This document shows, one piece after another, positions 34,651 to 45,242 of a stretch of 64,000 nucleotides of DNA. A program made the translations under genes and the position numbers. How positions within the stretch are numbered: the first letter of the stretch is position 1; each line of letters starts with the position of its first letter. The notes under the pieces are model-generated. The model had not been told where the DNA came from. It was given only the letters and a program-made list of their open reading frames with translations, and searched no databases. Origin of the DNA: Ustulina deusta (Eukaryota > Ascomycota > Sordariomycetes > Xylariales > Xylariaceae); the NCBI GenBank assembly GCA_023159155.1, contig JAJNNX010000002.1:62001-126000 (forward strand). Reading direction: 5' to 3'.

Positions 34651-35412
34651 ATATATTTCGTGTCGAAAACATTAAGGTTGGGTAGAGTTCACCACTTCTA
34701 CAAGCTGTAGGTGTACCATGAGTCGCCGGCGACGAGATAGCCCCGAGAGCCGTGACATTTGCTTCGACAGACAGACTGCATATACCAATTTCAGTTGATG
34801 AACTATCTGACCTTGCCTCCTCATTCGCGGGAGCTAGTCGTCCTCCCTTGAGGGTCTCGCAATCACAGAATCACAAGGTGCATCAATTTGTTCAGGAACA
34901 TGATCCCGCGTCGCGCCTTCCCAGCCATATTCTTGGTAGGCCATCGGTGCCTCTATGTGTGAATGTGTTAGAAAAGCTAAAAAAGGTCCAACCTGGTTTT
35001 ATATAGTTATAGAGTTATATGTAACTATATTTTTATGTAGTAATAAATTAGTATTTGGACCAATAACAGGGTAAGCCGAGCCTAAGCAAAAGCAGCAGGT
35101 GCGCTAGGCCTAATTCGGGGTTGACACAGAAAGTGGTAAAACCTACTATCCATGTTAGGTAGTGGGGTGCGCGTCTTGATTACCTAAGATACAGCCCTTG
35201 ATGGAGAGAGGCTCAAGCTCAGCATTCCGGATCTGCGGGTCGCGTGTCGCATCTCGAACCCACCGTCGACCTCAACCCTGGAGTCTGCTTCGTCCTCTGC
35301 TCAGCACCACCAGAGGCATCTCCTGCTTCCACTGCCTTCACCCATATTTTGACCCTAGGAATCCCCATCCGGACATTATATTCATCTCCCCCGCCGGCGT
35401 TTCGTGATTGCC
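34651..35412. other. Divergent intergenic region with a small inverted-repeat element
   Basis: Between the membrane protein and EMC4 genes. Contains the inverted-repeat segment at 34985-35061; otherwise no gene supported. Confidence 0.5.
34985..35061. mobile_element. Possible small MITE-like inverted-repeat element
   Basis: A 77-bp AT-rich segment bounded by the perfect 7-bp inverted repeat GGTCCAA...TTGGACC. It contains an internal near-palindrome (atatagttatagagttatatgtaactatat). The flanks do not show a clear target-site duplication. It could equally be a chance hairpin. Confidence 0.3.
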
Positions 35413-36088
35413 ATGGCAGCCAACCCATCACCGGCCCCCCAATGGGTCACAGACCTCGGTTCCCCTCCAGTATATAAGGCCAAGAGCGGCGGCATACCTG
35501 ATCCTCCTGGCTATCCGTCTCAAGCCGGTGCCTTGTCCAAGGTATGCCTACAATTCGCCGACTCAATACATTTCACTTACTCAAGTTGTCTGCAGAAACA
35601 AGCCGCCAAAGAATCTAAAGTCCAGCCCCGAAAGCAACCGACACCCGAGGAGATGGACACGTTAAAATTGAAGAAGGCCTGGGAAGTGGCGCTGGCCCCA
35701 ATCAAAAGCTTACCCATGACATTCTTTATGATGTACATGTCCGGGAACTCTCTCCAGATCTTCAGCATCATGATGGTCTACATGGCGTTCAAGAATCCTA
35801 TTGTCGGCCTGGTTGGAACAAATCAAGCCTTTGAGCGATTCGAGTCCGACACCAATAAGGCGAAAATATTACAAGTTAAACTGGCATACGTTGTCATGCA
35901 GTTGGTTGCCCTGGCGGTAGGGATATGGAAGGTTAATGGGATGGGTCTTTTACCGTATGACTTATCACCGTCATATAATCGTTTGTTCCGGCTTGAATGT
36001 GCTAACAACATCTAGGACGACACGATCAGACTGGCTTGCTTGGGAGGTGCAAAGGGATCCATTAGAACACGCCGTCACGGCTCTTTAG
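35413..36088 (+). CDS. emc4: ER membrane protein complex subunit 4
   Basis: Subunit of the EMC insertase, which places tail-anchored and multi-pass proteins in the ER membrane. Model join(35413..35541, 35596..35954, 36016..36088), 186 aa. The DUF1077/EMC4 core is plain: KKAWEVALAPIKSLPMTFFM, then MYMSGNSLQIFSIMMV and MAFKNPIVGLVGTNQAFERF. A second span follows (LAYVVMQLVALAVGIWKVNG), and the typical C-terminus is restored by the last intron, reading GLLPTTRSDWLAWEVQRDP. The ATG at 35413 has a good context (gccATGg). Both introns are short with consensus sites (gtatgc/tgcag, gtatga/tctag, branch gctaac). Confidence 0.92.
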
Positions 36089-39000
36089 TGGATACATGTT
36101 CTCAATAAGGGTTATCAATATGTTGCTTATGCCATGACTGCACACTTCCTGTTACTGCCGTATGTGAGATTTTTCTTCTAACGTGACCCTCCAGTGGCAC
36201 GTGTATCGCTTCCTGCTGCTACAAACCCAGATGTACAGTTCTGGATAATTTCGTCTTGTTTCCAAGGATTTGTGGCCACCGAATGGATTGCATGGTACTG
36301 CGAGCCAGTTAGTTCTGATGGCCAGATTCGTGTCCACTCGCACAACTACATGTGGCATCCATCTCTTCGTAGACACCCGAGGGAACTTGGTACCCCTACG
36401 TATTGAGCATAAAGAGAGAAACATACAGGCTCGTCTGTCAATGATTGGGCCCTCCAGTACCCAATTGTTCCATTATACGATTTCGACTCGAGCGTTAAGT
36501 TATCTTTCAGCTTGTCTTTTAGATCATCCTGGCGGTTTATCCAACGACGGTGTAAGATCTCGCCGTCAAGCTGGCTAGTGGCGGGCGCCGGCAGATGTGA
36601 GGGTGTTGAGGGAGCAAGCTGTCCCTTCGATTTCTGCCGTCGACTTGTTTCATCTTCCTGTTCAGACACTCAGCAGCCCGTCATATAACATGCGTTCCGG
36701 TTGCTTCTACCTTTTTCTTCGTCATGACTTAAGCTGCTAGGAGCAGTTTGGAGCGGACACCTGGGTTACGGATCTGAACTGGGAGAAAGTCGACATGCGA
36801 GTGCTTGTAGATGTGCACCCACTTTAAGTACTTGCACCGATGTGGAAGTATGCAGCATCTTTATCCTTAATCTCCGCTCGAATGTCACTAAAGTCGTGTT
36901 CCAGGTTCTACATATGGCTTGATCCAATTTACTCCTGCGATTCGTAACCATGGGTTCATTTTCATGCTATTTTTCGAACATGCCACTTGACAATGCTCTA
37001 CTTGTCGCAATATAAATCGTATCCAACGTAACCACACCTCAACAGATCATATAGGGAAAATGTAACACTCGCTTCCGCCTCATTGTCCAACACAGCACCG
37101 TTCGCGATCGGATAAGCTAATCTTTACAGACTCTCCCTGGTTCACCGGTCTTCAAACACCACCTTTTGAAAATGCTGACCAAGAAGCCAGCTGGCTCGAG
37201 GTAATAGGTGGAATGCACGGATGCTCCTACATAGCAGACTTCTTCGAATAGGAACCAGCCGGAACGTACTTCCAAATGTGGTCTTTCGTAATCGAAATCC
37301 ACTAGGAATTTGTCATCCGATGCCATACCCGCACAAGTTTAAGCATGCAACCTCCTGTCCTGTCAGCCTGAACATGTTGTTCTTTTATCGGGCTCAAACC
37401 GCTACGTCTAATCGTTGGGCCGGTTTTAAGGCGATTAGGATGCCTCTAGATGCCTCTTTCTCTTTTTGGAACCCTTTTATCGTACAACAAAGCCACAGTA
37501 GATTTACTTTTCTCTGGTGGTCCATCCCTCAGACTCGAACGATAAGCTAGCCTTGACGAGAATTATTTTGCGACTACATACATATTAGACGGTATGCCCG
37601 ATATCACCATTCAAAGGCCGCAGCTATACACTTAGCTTTTGAAGTCTAGGTTCGACTTATCTTATTCTTATCGACAGGCCGTCAGCATTTCCCCATCAAG
37701 CCACCTTATGCCTCTACCCGAAGCCATGCCCCCGTCCCCAAGCACATTGGGTATCAGGCCACTACCCTGCGGCGATCAGGAAACGAAGTGAGGTCGACTT
37801 GTCAGTCTAACATCCACAGATGTCCCCATTACAAGCTAGGAAGTCAAGGGCATGATACGAGGAGAAATAAGAACAACACAGCATGATGCACAAGATGTTA
37901 TCTGCGGTGGGTAGCACTACAGAATACGCTTTAGGGAACAAACACGTCATGGGTCATGGAGTACGTAGGTGCTGATATTCCAAGTTCCGTGGTTCCTATC
38001 CGCTCTCTCCGATGCCATCCTATTAGCTCTTCACAGCAAGGCAAAGTATCATGAGCACTGAAGGAAAGTTGCATCTTCACCGAGTCTACTGCCCAATATA
38101 GTGGACGAGATTCTGGTGCTACTTGATGATGCAAGCCCACCTGCCAATGTCACATAATGGGCTGTTCTGGAAATCCCTCGGAAGGGTACCGGCGGAAACC
38201 CTGCATAGAACCTCGGGCAGCACGCTGGCATGTGGTATGTGACTATTGGTTCTGCATGCCCCTGAGATGCTCAAACCTACACAGCCCCGTGTTAGTGAGT
38301 TGATGATGGATGACTCGACACGGGTCGTAATACTTTGGAATGGTTGCGTTGCATCGTGCCCAAGTCAAGTTATCCCGCCAGTGTTTCACCAATTTAAACT
38401 TCAAAGTTTGGCTCCGGACCCGGGCATGACTCCGACTCTCAAACTACACCAGCTAGTATATCGAATTTTCGATTGCGGTAGATGGCATGGAGATCTACAT
38501 TCCCCACTTCATTCCTGCTTTTCCCGACTTCCTTTGGAACTTGATCTTATGCAGCACACACAAAGATCAGCGGCGGCTGTGCCAACTTCAGTGAAGAAAA
38601 AACATGGAGCAATTGGCGCTGAAAAACTATATTATAAGTAATTGTCGACTGGAAAGCGACGGGGCTAATTACTATGTAACAGGGACAATGTGGATAGATA
38701 AGCATGACTAGGAGAAATGGCAATATTTAGTGGATGATTCGACGTAGCTCAAAGCAAGATTTATCGGGCATTAGCATAGCCACGGTTACGTTGGCCTTTG
38801 ATAGAATAGAATAAGGTTTGCTTTGTGTAGTGATTTATTGTTTGAATGCCGGGGTGTATAGTCTCTCATCGTGAATGTACGACCCGCAATCAGAAGGATC
38901 AAATAGACTTCTGAACAGGGTTGTCTTGATCGACCTCTTGGCAAGCCTAAAAATGAACGGGTCCGTGTCCACTTTTATGGTGGGGCCGTGCGCACGATGA

Positions 39001-39245
39001 CATAGGTGGGGAATTCCCGATTCGAAGCTTCGCCCAAGTACAGCTTCAATTCCTCCCTCACCTTCAAAGATCTAGACCTACATCTCAAACCCATTTTTTT
39101 ATGTAGGCATCGCAATACGCCTATGGTCGGTATATGAGACCGCCTGTTGTGGCCCTTTCTCTATTTCCGTATCCGGCAGACCTAAAATGGACTGAGGAGT
39201 GTGTCGTTTCCCTTTGAATATGTCCACTACAGAAACAACACCAAC
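36089..39245. other. 3.1 kb gene-poor stretch
   Basis: No gene supported. Several 60-130-codon ORFs exist on both strands (around 36150-36670, 37120-37550, 38250-38640) but their composition is poor and I could not splice any into a recognisable protein. The last 120 nt form the FIG4 promoter/leader. Confidence 0.5.
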
Positions 39246-42200
39246 ATGGCAGAAGCAGCCGAATCCAGCAGTGTCAAGGCCAGTGGCCAGTCTCCCCAGA
39301 CTGCCGGCCAGCCATCAAGTGCTAATCCCAACGTCGAGCCCGATGATACGTCCGCCAACCAGATCCAGACCCCAGATATCGATCCCGACGACGACGACGA
39401 CGATGACGACGACGACGAACCTTCCTTTCCCCTATTACAAAACAACGCTAGTAGCGAAACGCTCGTGCAAAACATCAAGGCATCGAAGAGTGCAGCCGAA
39501 TATGACAACGATGAAGAGCCATCAGTGGCCCAGCCCTTCGTTCGTACCCACAGCCCCGAGACATTGCCACGAGAAATAACTCCGCCGGACGACGAGCGGA
39601 CGCCCATGCCTTTGGTATGCAAAATGCACAAGTTTACCTTGTATGAGACAGCGAGTCGTTACTACATTGTGGGCGGCGATGTCACGGAGAAACGCTTCCG
39701 TATCTTGAAGATTGAGCGGAATACGCACGATGACCCAAACTTGAGCATCACCGAAGACAAGACTATCTATGGCCGGAAGGAGATGAACTCGCTCCTCGAC
39801 ACCATCGATCATGGAAATAAAGCTACCGGTGGGATCAAACAACGGTGCACGACATGGGGACTTCTTGGCTTCATCAAATTCACTGGCCCGTATTACATGT
39901 TGCTGATTACCAAGAAGAGCACTGTGGCGATGATAGGCGGCCACTACGTTTACCAGGTAGATGGAACCGAACTAATCCCCCTGACTCCAGCCAAATACAA
40001 ACCAGATACGCGGAATCCGGAAGAGCCTCGCTTTCTTGGCATCCTCAACCATTTAGATCTGACCAGATCGTTTTACTATAGCTATTCCTATAACATCACA
40101 AGGACTTTACAACACAATATCAGTAGAGAGCGTGCTGCTTTGATGGGAGGGTTGCCGGGCGCAATACATCATGATTATAACAAGATGTTTGTTTGGAACA
40201 GTCATCTGCTGCAGCCCACATCAGCTTCTCTGTCCAACCCGTTCGATTGGTGCCGCCCGATTATTCACGGATATATAGACCAAGCTGCTATATCCGTGTA
40301 CGGGAGGACGGCGCATATTACCATCATAGCCCGACGCTCGCGTTTTTTTGCCGGTGCTCGCTTCTTGAAGCGTGGCGCTAATGATCTGGGCTATGTCGCG
40401 AACGACGTTGAGACGGAGCAGATAGTCTCTGAATCATTAACCACCTCCTTTCACTCACCTGGCCCTAAGCTTTTCGCAAACCCTCAGTTTACTTCCTATG
40501 TGCAGCATAGGGGTAGTATTCCACTATACTGGACACAGGACAACATCGGCGTGACACCCAAACCACCGATTGAGCTCAACCTGGTTGACCCGTTTTATAC
40601 GGCCGCTGCGTTGCATTTCAATAATTTGTTCGAGCGTTACGGCTCCCCTATATACGTCTTGAACCTGGTCAAAGCTAGAGAGAGAACGCCGCGAGAGTCC
40701 AAGTTACTTCACGAATACACGAATGCCATCAACTACCTCAATCAGTTTCTTCCCAAAGAGCACAAGATCATCCATAAAGCTTGGGATATGAGCAGAGCTG
40801 CCAAAAGTCGGGACCAGGATGTGATCAGTACTCTGGAGAACATCGCTGAATCTGTTGTTACGACGACGGGTTTCTTCAAGAATGGCGATGGAGACATAAC
40901 GCTGGGCAGAGTTCAAAACGGAGTAGCTAGGACTAATTGCATCGACTGCCTAGACCGCACCAATGCGGCCCAGTTCGTTATCGGTAAGCGAGCCCTTGGG
41001 CATCAGCTCCACGCTCTTGGGATTCTTGAAGATACATCTATCGATTACGACACCGATGCTGTTAACCTCTTTACCCACATGTATCACGATCATGGCGATA
41101 CAATCGCGGTCCAGTATGGTGGTTCTCAACTTGTGAACACTATGGAGACGTACCGCAAGATTAACCAATGGACGAGTCATTCACGCGATATGATCGAGAG
41201 CTTTAAACGTTACTATAACAATTCGTTCCTGGATAGCCAAAGACAGGAAGCATACAACCTGTTTCTTGGCAACTACATCTTCGCTCAAGGACAGCCTATG
41301 TTGTGGGATCTTTCTACAGACTACTACCTACACCACGAATCTCCTCGAACATGGTCTGAGAAACCCCATCACGACTATATTCACTGGTTCAACCCGGCTT
41401 TTCTTGAGAAGATGAGTTTACCATCTTCCGTGCCATTGAGGGGAGATCTCCGGGATAACCCAGTTTCATTCTTTGATGATTATTGGCTTGAGTATTATCG
41501 GCCGGCTACTCTCTCATCGTTCCCAAAGATGTTTTCGTACAAGATGAATTCCACCATCAAGTACATACCTTTTAGATCCACACAAGAGGGGAAATATGAC
41601 CTAAGCCCTTTCCGAGTTCGCACGGAGGGCGACCAGGAGACCCATGAGAGGAGAAAGCCCGTCACCAAGAAGGGAGTTACCATTGTCGACCCTCATGATT
41701 CTATCAAGTCTCAAGATAACGACACTTCCTCGGTTACCACGGACCAGACCACAGAAAGATCTGCCACAAAGGGGATCTCTATCCACCGCTGGCTACAGCC
41801 GATTCCTGCCGACAGGGCACCCACCGTTCCCCATAGCATCATGAAAGAAACATTCGAGACACCTATCGATGGCTCAAAGCCTAAGCAGACACCACAGGAA
41901 AAGTCGAAAGCCGCCCAGTGGACATTCAAAAAAGTGGTCGAAGAATCTCTAAATCCATCCGTCAGTGCGCAAGAAGCTGAAGACTACGCGCGGTACGTCA
42001 GTCACCCACAGAGTCTCCCACTTGTAGTCTCGAACGAGGCACCGACAGACATCGACTCGTCTGAGTACCAAGAATACCTGAACGGCAGTTGGCAGACGGA
42101 TGGCCTCGCGCCTAACAGCACGGAGGAGGACATCTCTGCATACTATGAGTTGCTGCGCGTCGGCAACAACCCGCTGACTGTCACCGACGAGGATCTACCT

Positions 42201-42272
42201 AAAAAACGCTACAAGGCATATAAGAAGTGGCTTCGTGGCAAATCCCTCTTCAAGCAACAGCCGGTCGATTAG
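39246..42272 (+). CDS. fig4: Polyphosphoinositide 5-phosphatase FIG4 (SAC domain)
   Basis: Removes the 5-phosphate of PI(3,5)P2 and, with Fab1/PIKfyve and Vac14, controls vacuole size and endolysosomal traffic. Single exon, 1008 aa from the ATG at 39246 (gaacaacATG context aside, upstream in-frame codons lack an ATG). Order: disordered N-terminus with a run of ten Asp (about residues 49-58); a SAC N-lobe beginning MHKFTLYETASRYYIVGGD; SAC catalytic core with the CX5R motif C565-IDCLD-R571 in RTNCIDCLDRTNAAQF; a conserved block YGGSQLVNTMETYRKINQW; then a long C-terminal tail unique to FIG4 rather than SAC1 (no TM helices). Length and layout fit fungal FIG4, somewhat longer than the yeast protein. 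Convergent with the TTI2-like gene, 99 bp apart. Confidence 0.93.
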   Translation: MAEAAESSSVKASGQSPQTAGQPSSANPNVEPDDTSANQIQTPDIDPDDDDDDDDDDEPSFPLLQNNASSETLVQNIKASKSAAEYDNDEEPSVAQPFVRTHSPETLPREITPPDDERTPMPLVCKMHKFTLYETASRYYIVGGDVTEKRFRILKIERNTHDDPNLSITEDKTIYGRKEMNSLLDTIDHGNKATGGIKQRCTTWGLLGFIKFTGPYYMLLITKKSTVAMIGGHYVYQVDGTELIPLTPAKYKPDTRNPEEPRFLGILNHLDLTRSFYYSYSYNITRTLQHNISRERAALMGGLPGAIHHDYNKMFVWNSHLLQPTSASLSNPFDWCRPIIHGYIDQAAISVYGRTAHITIIARRSRFFAGARFLKRGANDLGYVANDVETEQIVSESLTTSFHSPGPKLFANPQFTSYVQHRGSIPLYWTQDNIGVTPKPPIELNLVDPFYTAAALHFNNLFERYGSPIYVLNLVKARERTPRESKLLHEYTNAINYLNQFLPKEHKIIHKAWDMSRAAKSRDQDVISTLENIAESVVTTTGFFKNGDGDITLGRVQNGVARTNCIDCLDRTNAAQFVIGKRALGHQLHALGILEDTSIDYDTDAVNLFTHMYHDHGDTIAVQYGGSQLVNTMETYRKINQWTSHSRDMIESFKRYYNNSFLDSQRQEAYNLFLGNYIFAQGQPMLWDLSTDYYLHHESPRTWSEKPHHDYIHWFNPAFLEKMSLPSSVPLRGDLRDNPVSFFDDYWLEYYRPATLSSFPKMFSYKMNSTIKYIPFRSTQEGKYDLSPFRVRTEGDQETHERRKPVTKKGVTIVDPHDSIKSQDNDTSSVTTDQTTERSATKGISIHRWLQPIPADRAPTVPHSIMKETFETPIDGSKPKQTPQEKSKAAQWTFKKVVEESLNPSVSAQEAEDYARYVSHPQSLPLVVSNEAPTDIDSSEYQEYLNGSWQTDGLAPNSTEEDISAYYELLRVGNNPLTVTDEDLPKKRYKAYKKWLRGKSLFKQQPVD

Positions 42273-42371
42273 GCATCGTCCGCTGCGCCTACGACACCTT
42301 CGGCCGAAGTAATCGAGGATTCTTCCAAATCGCCTTAGGCCGAGGTCGGGATTTCTATGTTAGTGGTAACC

Positions 42372-44752
42372 TTATTTCGCTTCGTAGCTGATAAAAAGGG
42401 AGTGGAGTTGTGGATCCTTGGCGACGAGTGGGCATACTCGATCGGACATATCTAGCTTGGCTGCTGCCATGACCGCAGAGAGTATCTCAACCGTCTTGAT
42501 TAGTTGCTGCTTTAACTCCAGCTTGGTCTGTTTGTTGGGTGGGAATGAATCCTCATCCTCGATGTTTAACCAAGAAAGCATCGCGATTTTGATAATCTCA
42601 TTGCAGTAATGTGGAATTCGAGGCCAGCACGTTCGCAAGACCGCCTGCAGGAGATGCGTGGCAGAGAGAAGTGCTGGTGGATATTTGGTGCCGAAGGGAT
42701 CGACCAGGATCTCTGAAATCATGGGAACAATGTCCTAATTTCATTAATAAGTTCTGCCGTTCACTTGCTTTTGTTATGGCCTGAGAGGAGTTGAAAAAGG
42801 GGTTTCACTAGAGGGGGCTGGGTGTGTTTGCATGATCCGATGCAGCCTCAACATGCAATGCAACGCCATGTATCGCTGCAAATTTTGGGCACCGGAGGAA
42901 AAGATGGGGTTCAGGGGGCTAATTTAGCTTCCCGGGGGTTTAGGAGAAGAGAGGAGACCATTATGTTTAAAAAGGCGTAAGTGTAAATAAAGGAGGGACA
43001 CACCTTGAGATACTTCACTGATAATATACCCATGCCGCTCACAAGGCGGCGCAGCGTTTGGCAAAAGAAATCTACAAGTCGAACGTGCTGTTTCGCATGG
43101 TGATACCCGACCATGATGCCCTCTCTAACAAGCTTATCGAGCAATTTTCGCTGCGCCTCGGAGAACCCCCTACTATGAAGATGCTGTTCGTGGCTTGCCT
43201 TTTGATCATTCGTGCTTCCGGGCCCGACACCTATACCTTGATCATCGGCCGCTTCCGAGTCCAGGTCCTCGAGACCAGCCATGTCGAACAAGGCCGGGTA
43301 CGCGGCAGCTAGCAAATCACACGACTCGGCCTCGGGCGTAAGACTCGGCAAGTTCAGCACGGCCGGAAACACGGCCTGCTCGAAGACCTCGGCCAGACCG
43401 GTGCGCGAGAGCAGACCGCCGGGACACAGACGCCAGAAATTCCTGAAAATGGACAGAGCGCGGAGCTTGAGCGAGGCGGGCTGCGGCTCGTCGAGAAGTG
43501 TGAGGAGAACGGGCGTGTAGAGGGGCCAGTGCTCCCGTAGGAGGTCGGTCTGGCGCGTGAAGTTAGTGTGTGGGTTGGTTGGCTCTCGAAATTCAGAGAA
43601 GCCAGGGTTGGATTTTGGGGGGAGGGGAGGGGAGAGGAGAGGAGAGGAGAGGAGAGGAGGGGGTTAAATTACTTCTGCGTTTTCTACGGACCACTCGAAT
43701 ACCGTGACGGCGTACCGCTGCGTATATTTCCACGGCTTCGCGATGGCGATGTCGTCGCCGCCGCCGAAACCGTCGCCTTGGGCGTAGCGCGAGGGCGGCT
43801 CGGGGAAGGCGGCTGGACGCCCGGACGCCGTGACCGTCGTAGGGCGAGACTTGGCGAATAATGGACGCAAGAAAGCCGTCAAGACATCCTCGGTGATGAA
43901 GCGTGCCCGCTCTGTTTTGGGTGTCTCTTCGCTTGGCTTTCTTTCCGCCCCGGTATCTCGGATTGAGCGGGGGAAGGGAAACGGGTCCGGCTTCGCAGCT
44001 TGTGGTGGCGAGATGTTTTTGCCGAAGTAATCTGAGAGTAGAGATTGCGCGAGTTCAGCGCAGGAGCGTGAGGCCCACGGGTCATCTTGATTGGTGAATG
44101 CGATGATGGAGAGAAGGGCCCTGGTAGGGAGGACTAAGTCCCCTCTAGATGTAAGGGTTAAGAGTAGACTAAGAATGTGGAGGCCGAGTAGACCATTATG
44201 TGATAACAATGTATAGTCGGTAGAGTCTGGGTAAGGTGATCAGTCAGTAAGGCTACTTCGATGAAGCCCGTGACGTAACACTAGAGGTGCGCGCGCACCT
44301 TCATCGAACGCTGCACCGGAGCAAACTGGGGCCATCATCTGGCCAACCTGCAGAGAAATATCCGCGAGTGCAGTCCTGCACTCGCCATCATCGCTGAGCC
44401 GGGCTCCAAGTTTCTCGGACCTCAAAGCGACATAGATCGCCGATAGGACGGTGGTAGTGTCCTAGAAGAAAACTTAGCTTATGCGATCCAAACCCAGAAG
44501 CTTGAATGGGCAGATCCACGGTGCACTACTAACCGACTTATCTTGTCTTTCTGTAGCCAGACTCCTGATATCATCCAAAGAAAACTCACCCGGAACAGCT
44601 AGGACAGGCCTGATTAGCATACAGGGACTTGGTGAATGGGGTGATTGGGGTTTTTTTTTCACCAGCCTACCTGACAACAGGAGCTCTGGGGCATCCGGGA
44701 GCAAGCTCGCATCGTCTAATTTTCGGGCTGCTTCGAGGAGCTGCTCGAACAT
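42372..44752 (-). CDS. tti2: Tel2-interacting protein Tti2-like
   Basis: Component of the TTT (Tel2-Tti1-Tti2) co-chaperone that matures PIKK kinases such as TOR, ATM and ATR. Six exons, complement(join(42372..42734, 43004..43549, 43673..44226, 44257..44461, 44534..44598, 44671..44752)), 604 aa; all junctions keep frame (for example RQDKSDTTTVLSAIYVALRS and HRNSTDYTLLSHNGLLGLH). The protein is an all-helical repeat without catalytic motifs; the recognisable Tti2 region is RALSIFRNFWRLCPGGLL and SRTGLAEVFEQAVFPAVLNL, with YHHAKQHVRLVDFFCQTLRR, then VPMISEILVDPFGTKYPPAL, and a C-terminal helix pair. Intron 4 contains a G/GA-rich tract. Function by family; the primary-sequence match is diffuse, as usual for Tti2. 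Confidence 0.72.
43610..43663. repeat. Purine (GGAGA)n tract inside a TTI2 intron
   Basis: About 50 nt of ggggaggggagaggagagg-type repeats inside intron 43550-43672. On the coding (minus) strand it is a CT-rich run. Confidence 0.8.
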
Positions 44753-45242
44753 GTTGACTGTCCAAATTGCCTTGTCGCTGAGGATTGGCTGTTGTCGTGG
44801 TTTACATAGGTACTTTGAGGTTGAATTTGTCAGTATTAAGCGAGCCAGTTAATGTCTTCGTTTTGAACAAAGGAAAAATGACCGAGTACACTACATTTCT
44901 CTATGGCCCAAGTAGGAAATGGTAGTGACCAAATTGGGATTAGTCTGCCTTGGCCTTTCTTGGCGTAAAAGGCCACCCCTGGCTAAGTATACAGACACTA
45001 GGTAGTATAGACCTACCCATGCAGACCTACCTAGCCACACCTACCAACCAACCCACCTATACAAACCTACCTAGCTATACGAACCTTGGACGAGCAGCTA
45101 TACAAACTTGGATTAAAAAAATAAAAAAATAAAAAATAAAACCAACTAGAGCATTTAACTAGGGTACATGGTATTTATCCCAGTTATATGTGTAGGTCAG
45201 CACCAGGTGCCTAGGGCTGTCTCACGGCGCCCTTTCACGTAG
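44753..45242. other. Intergenic with CCTACCTA-type repeats
   Basis: About 44990-45110 contains many imperfect cctacctagc / caaacctac units followed by an A-rich stretch (aaaaaaataaaaaaataaa). No ORF supported. Confidence 0.6.

Noticed and set aside
37117..38641. Several 60-130-codon ORFs between EMC4 and FIG4
   Set aside because: Could not be joined by consensus splice sites into a coherent protein, and composition is not protein-like.
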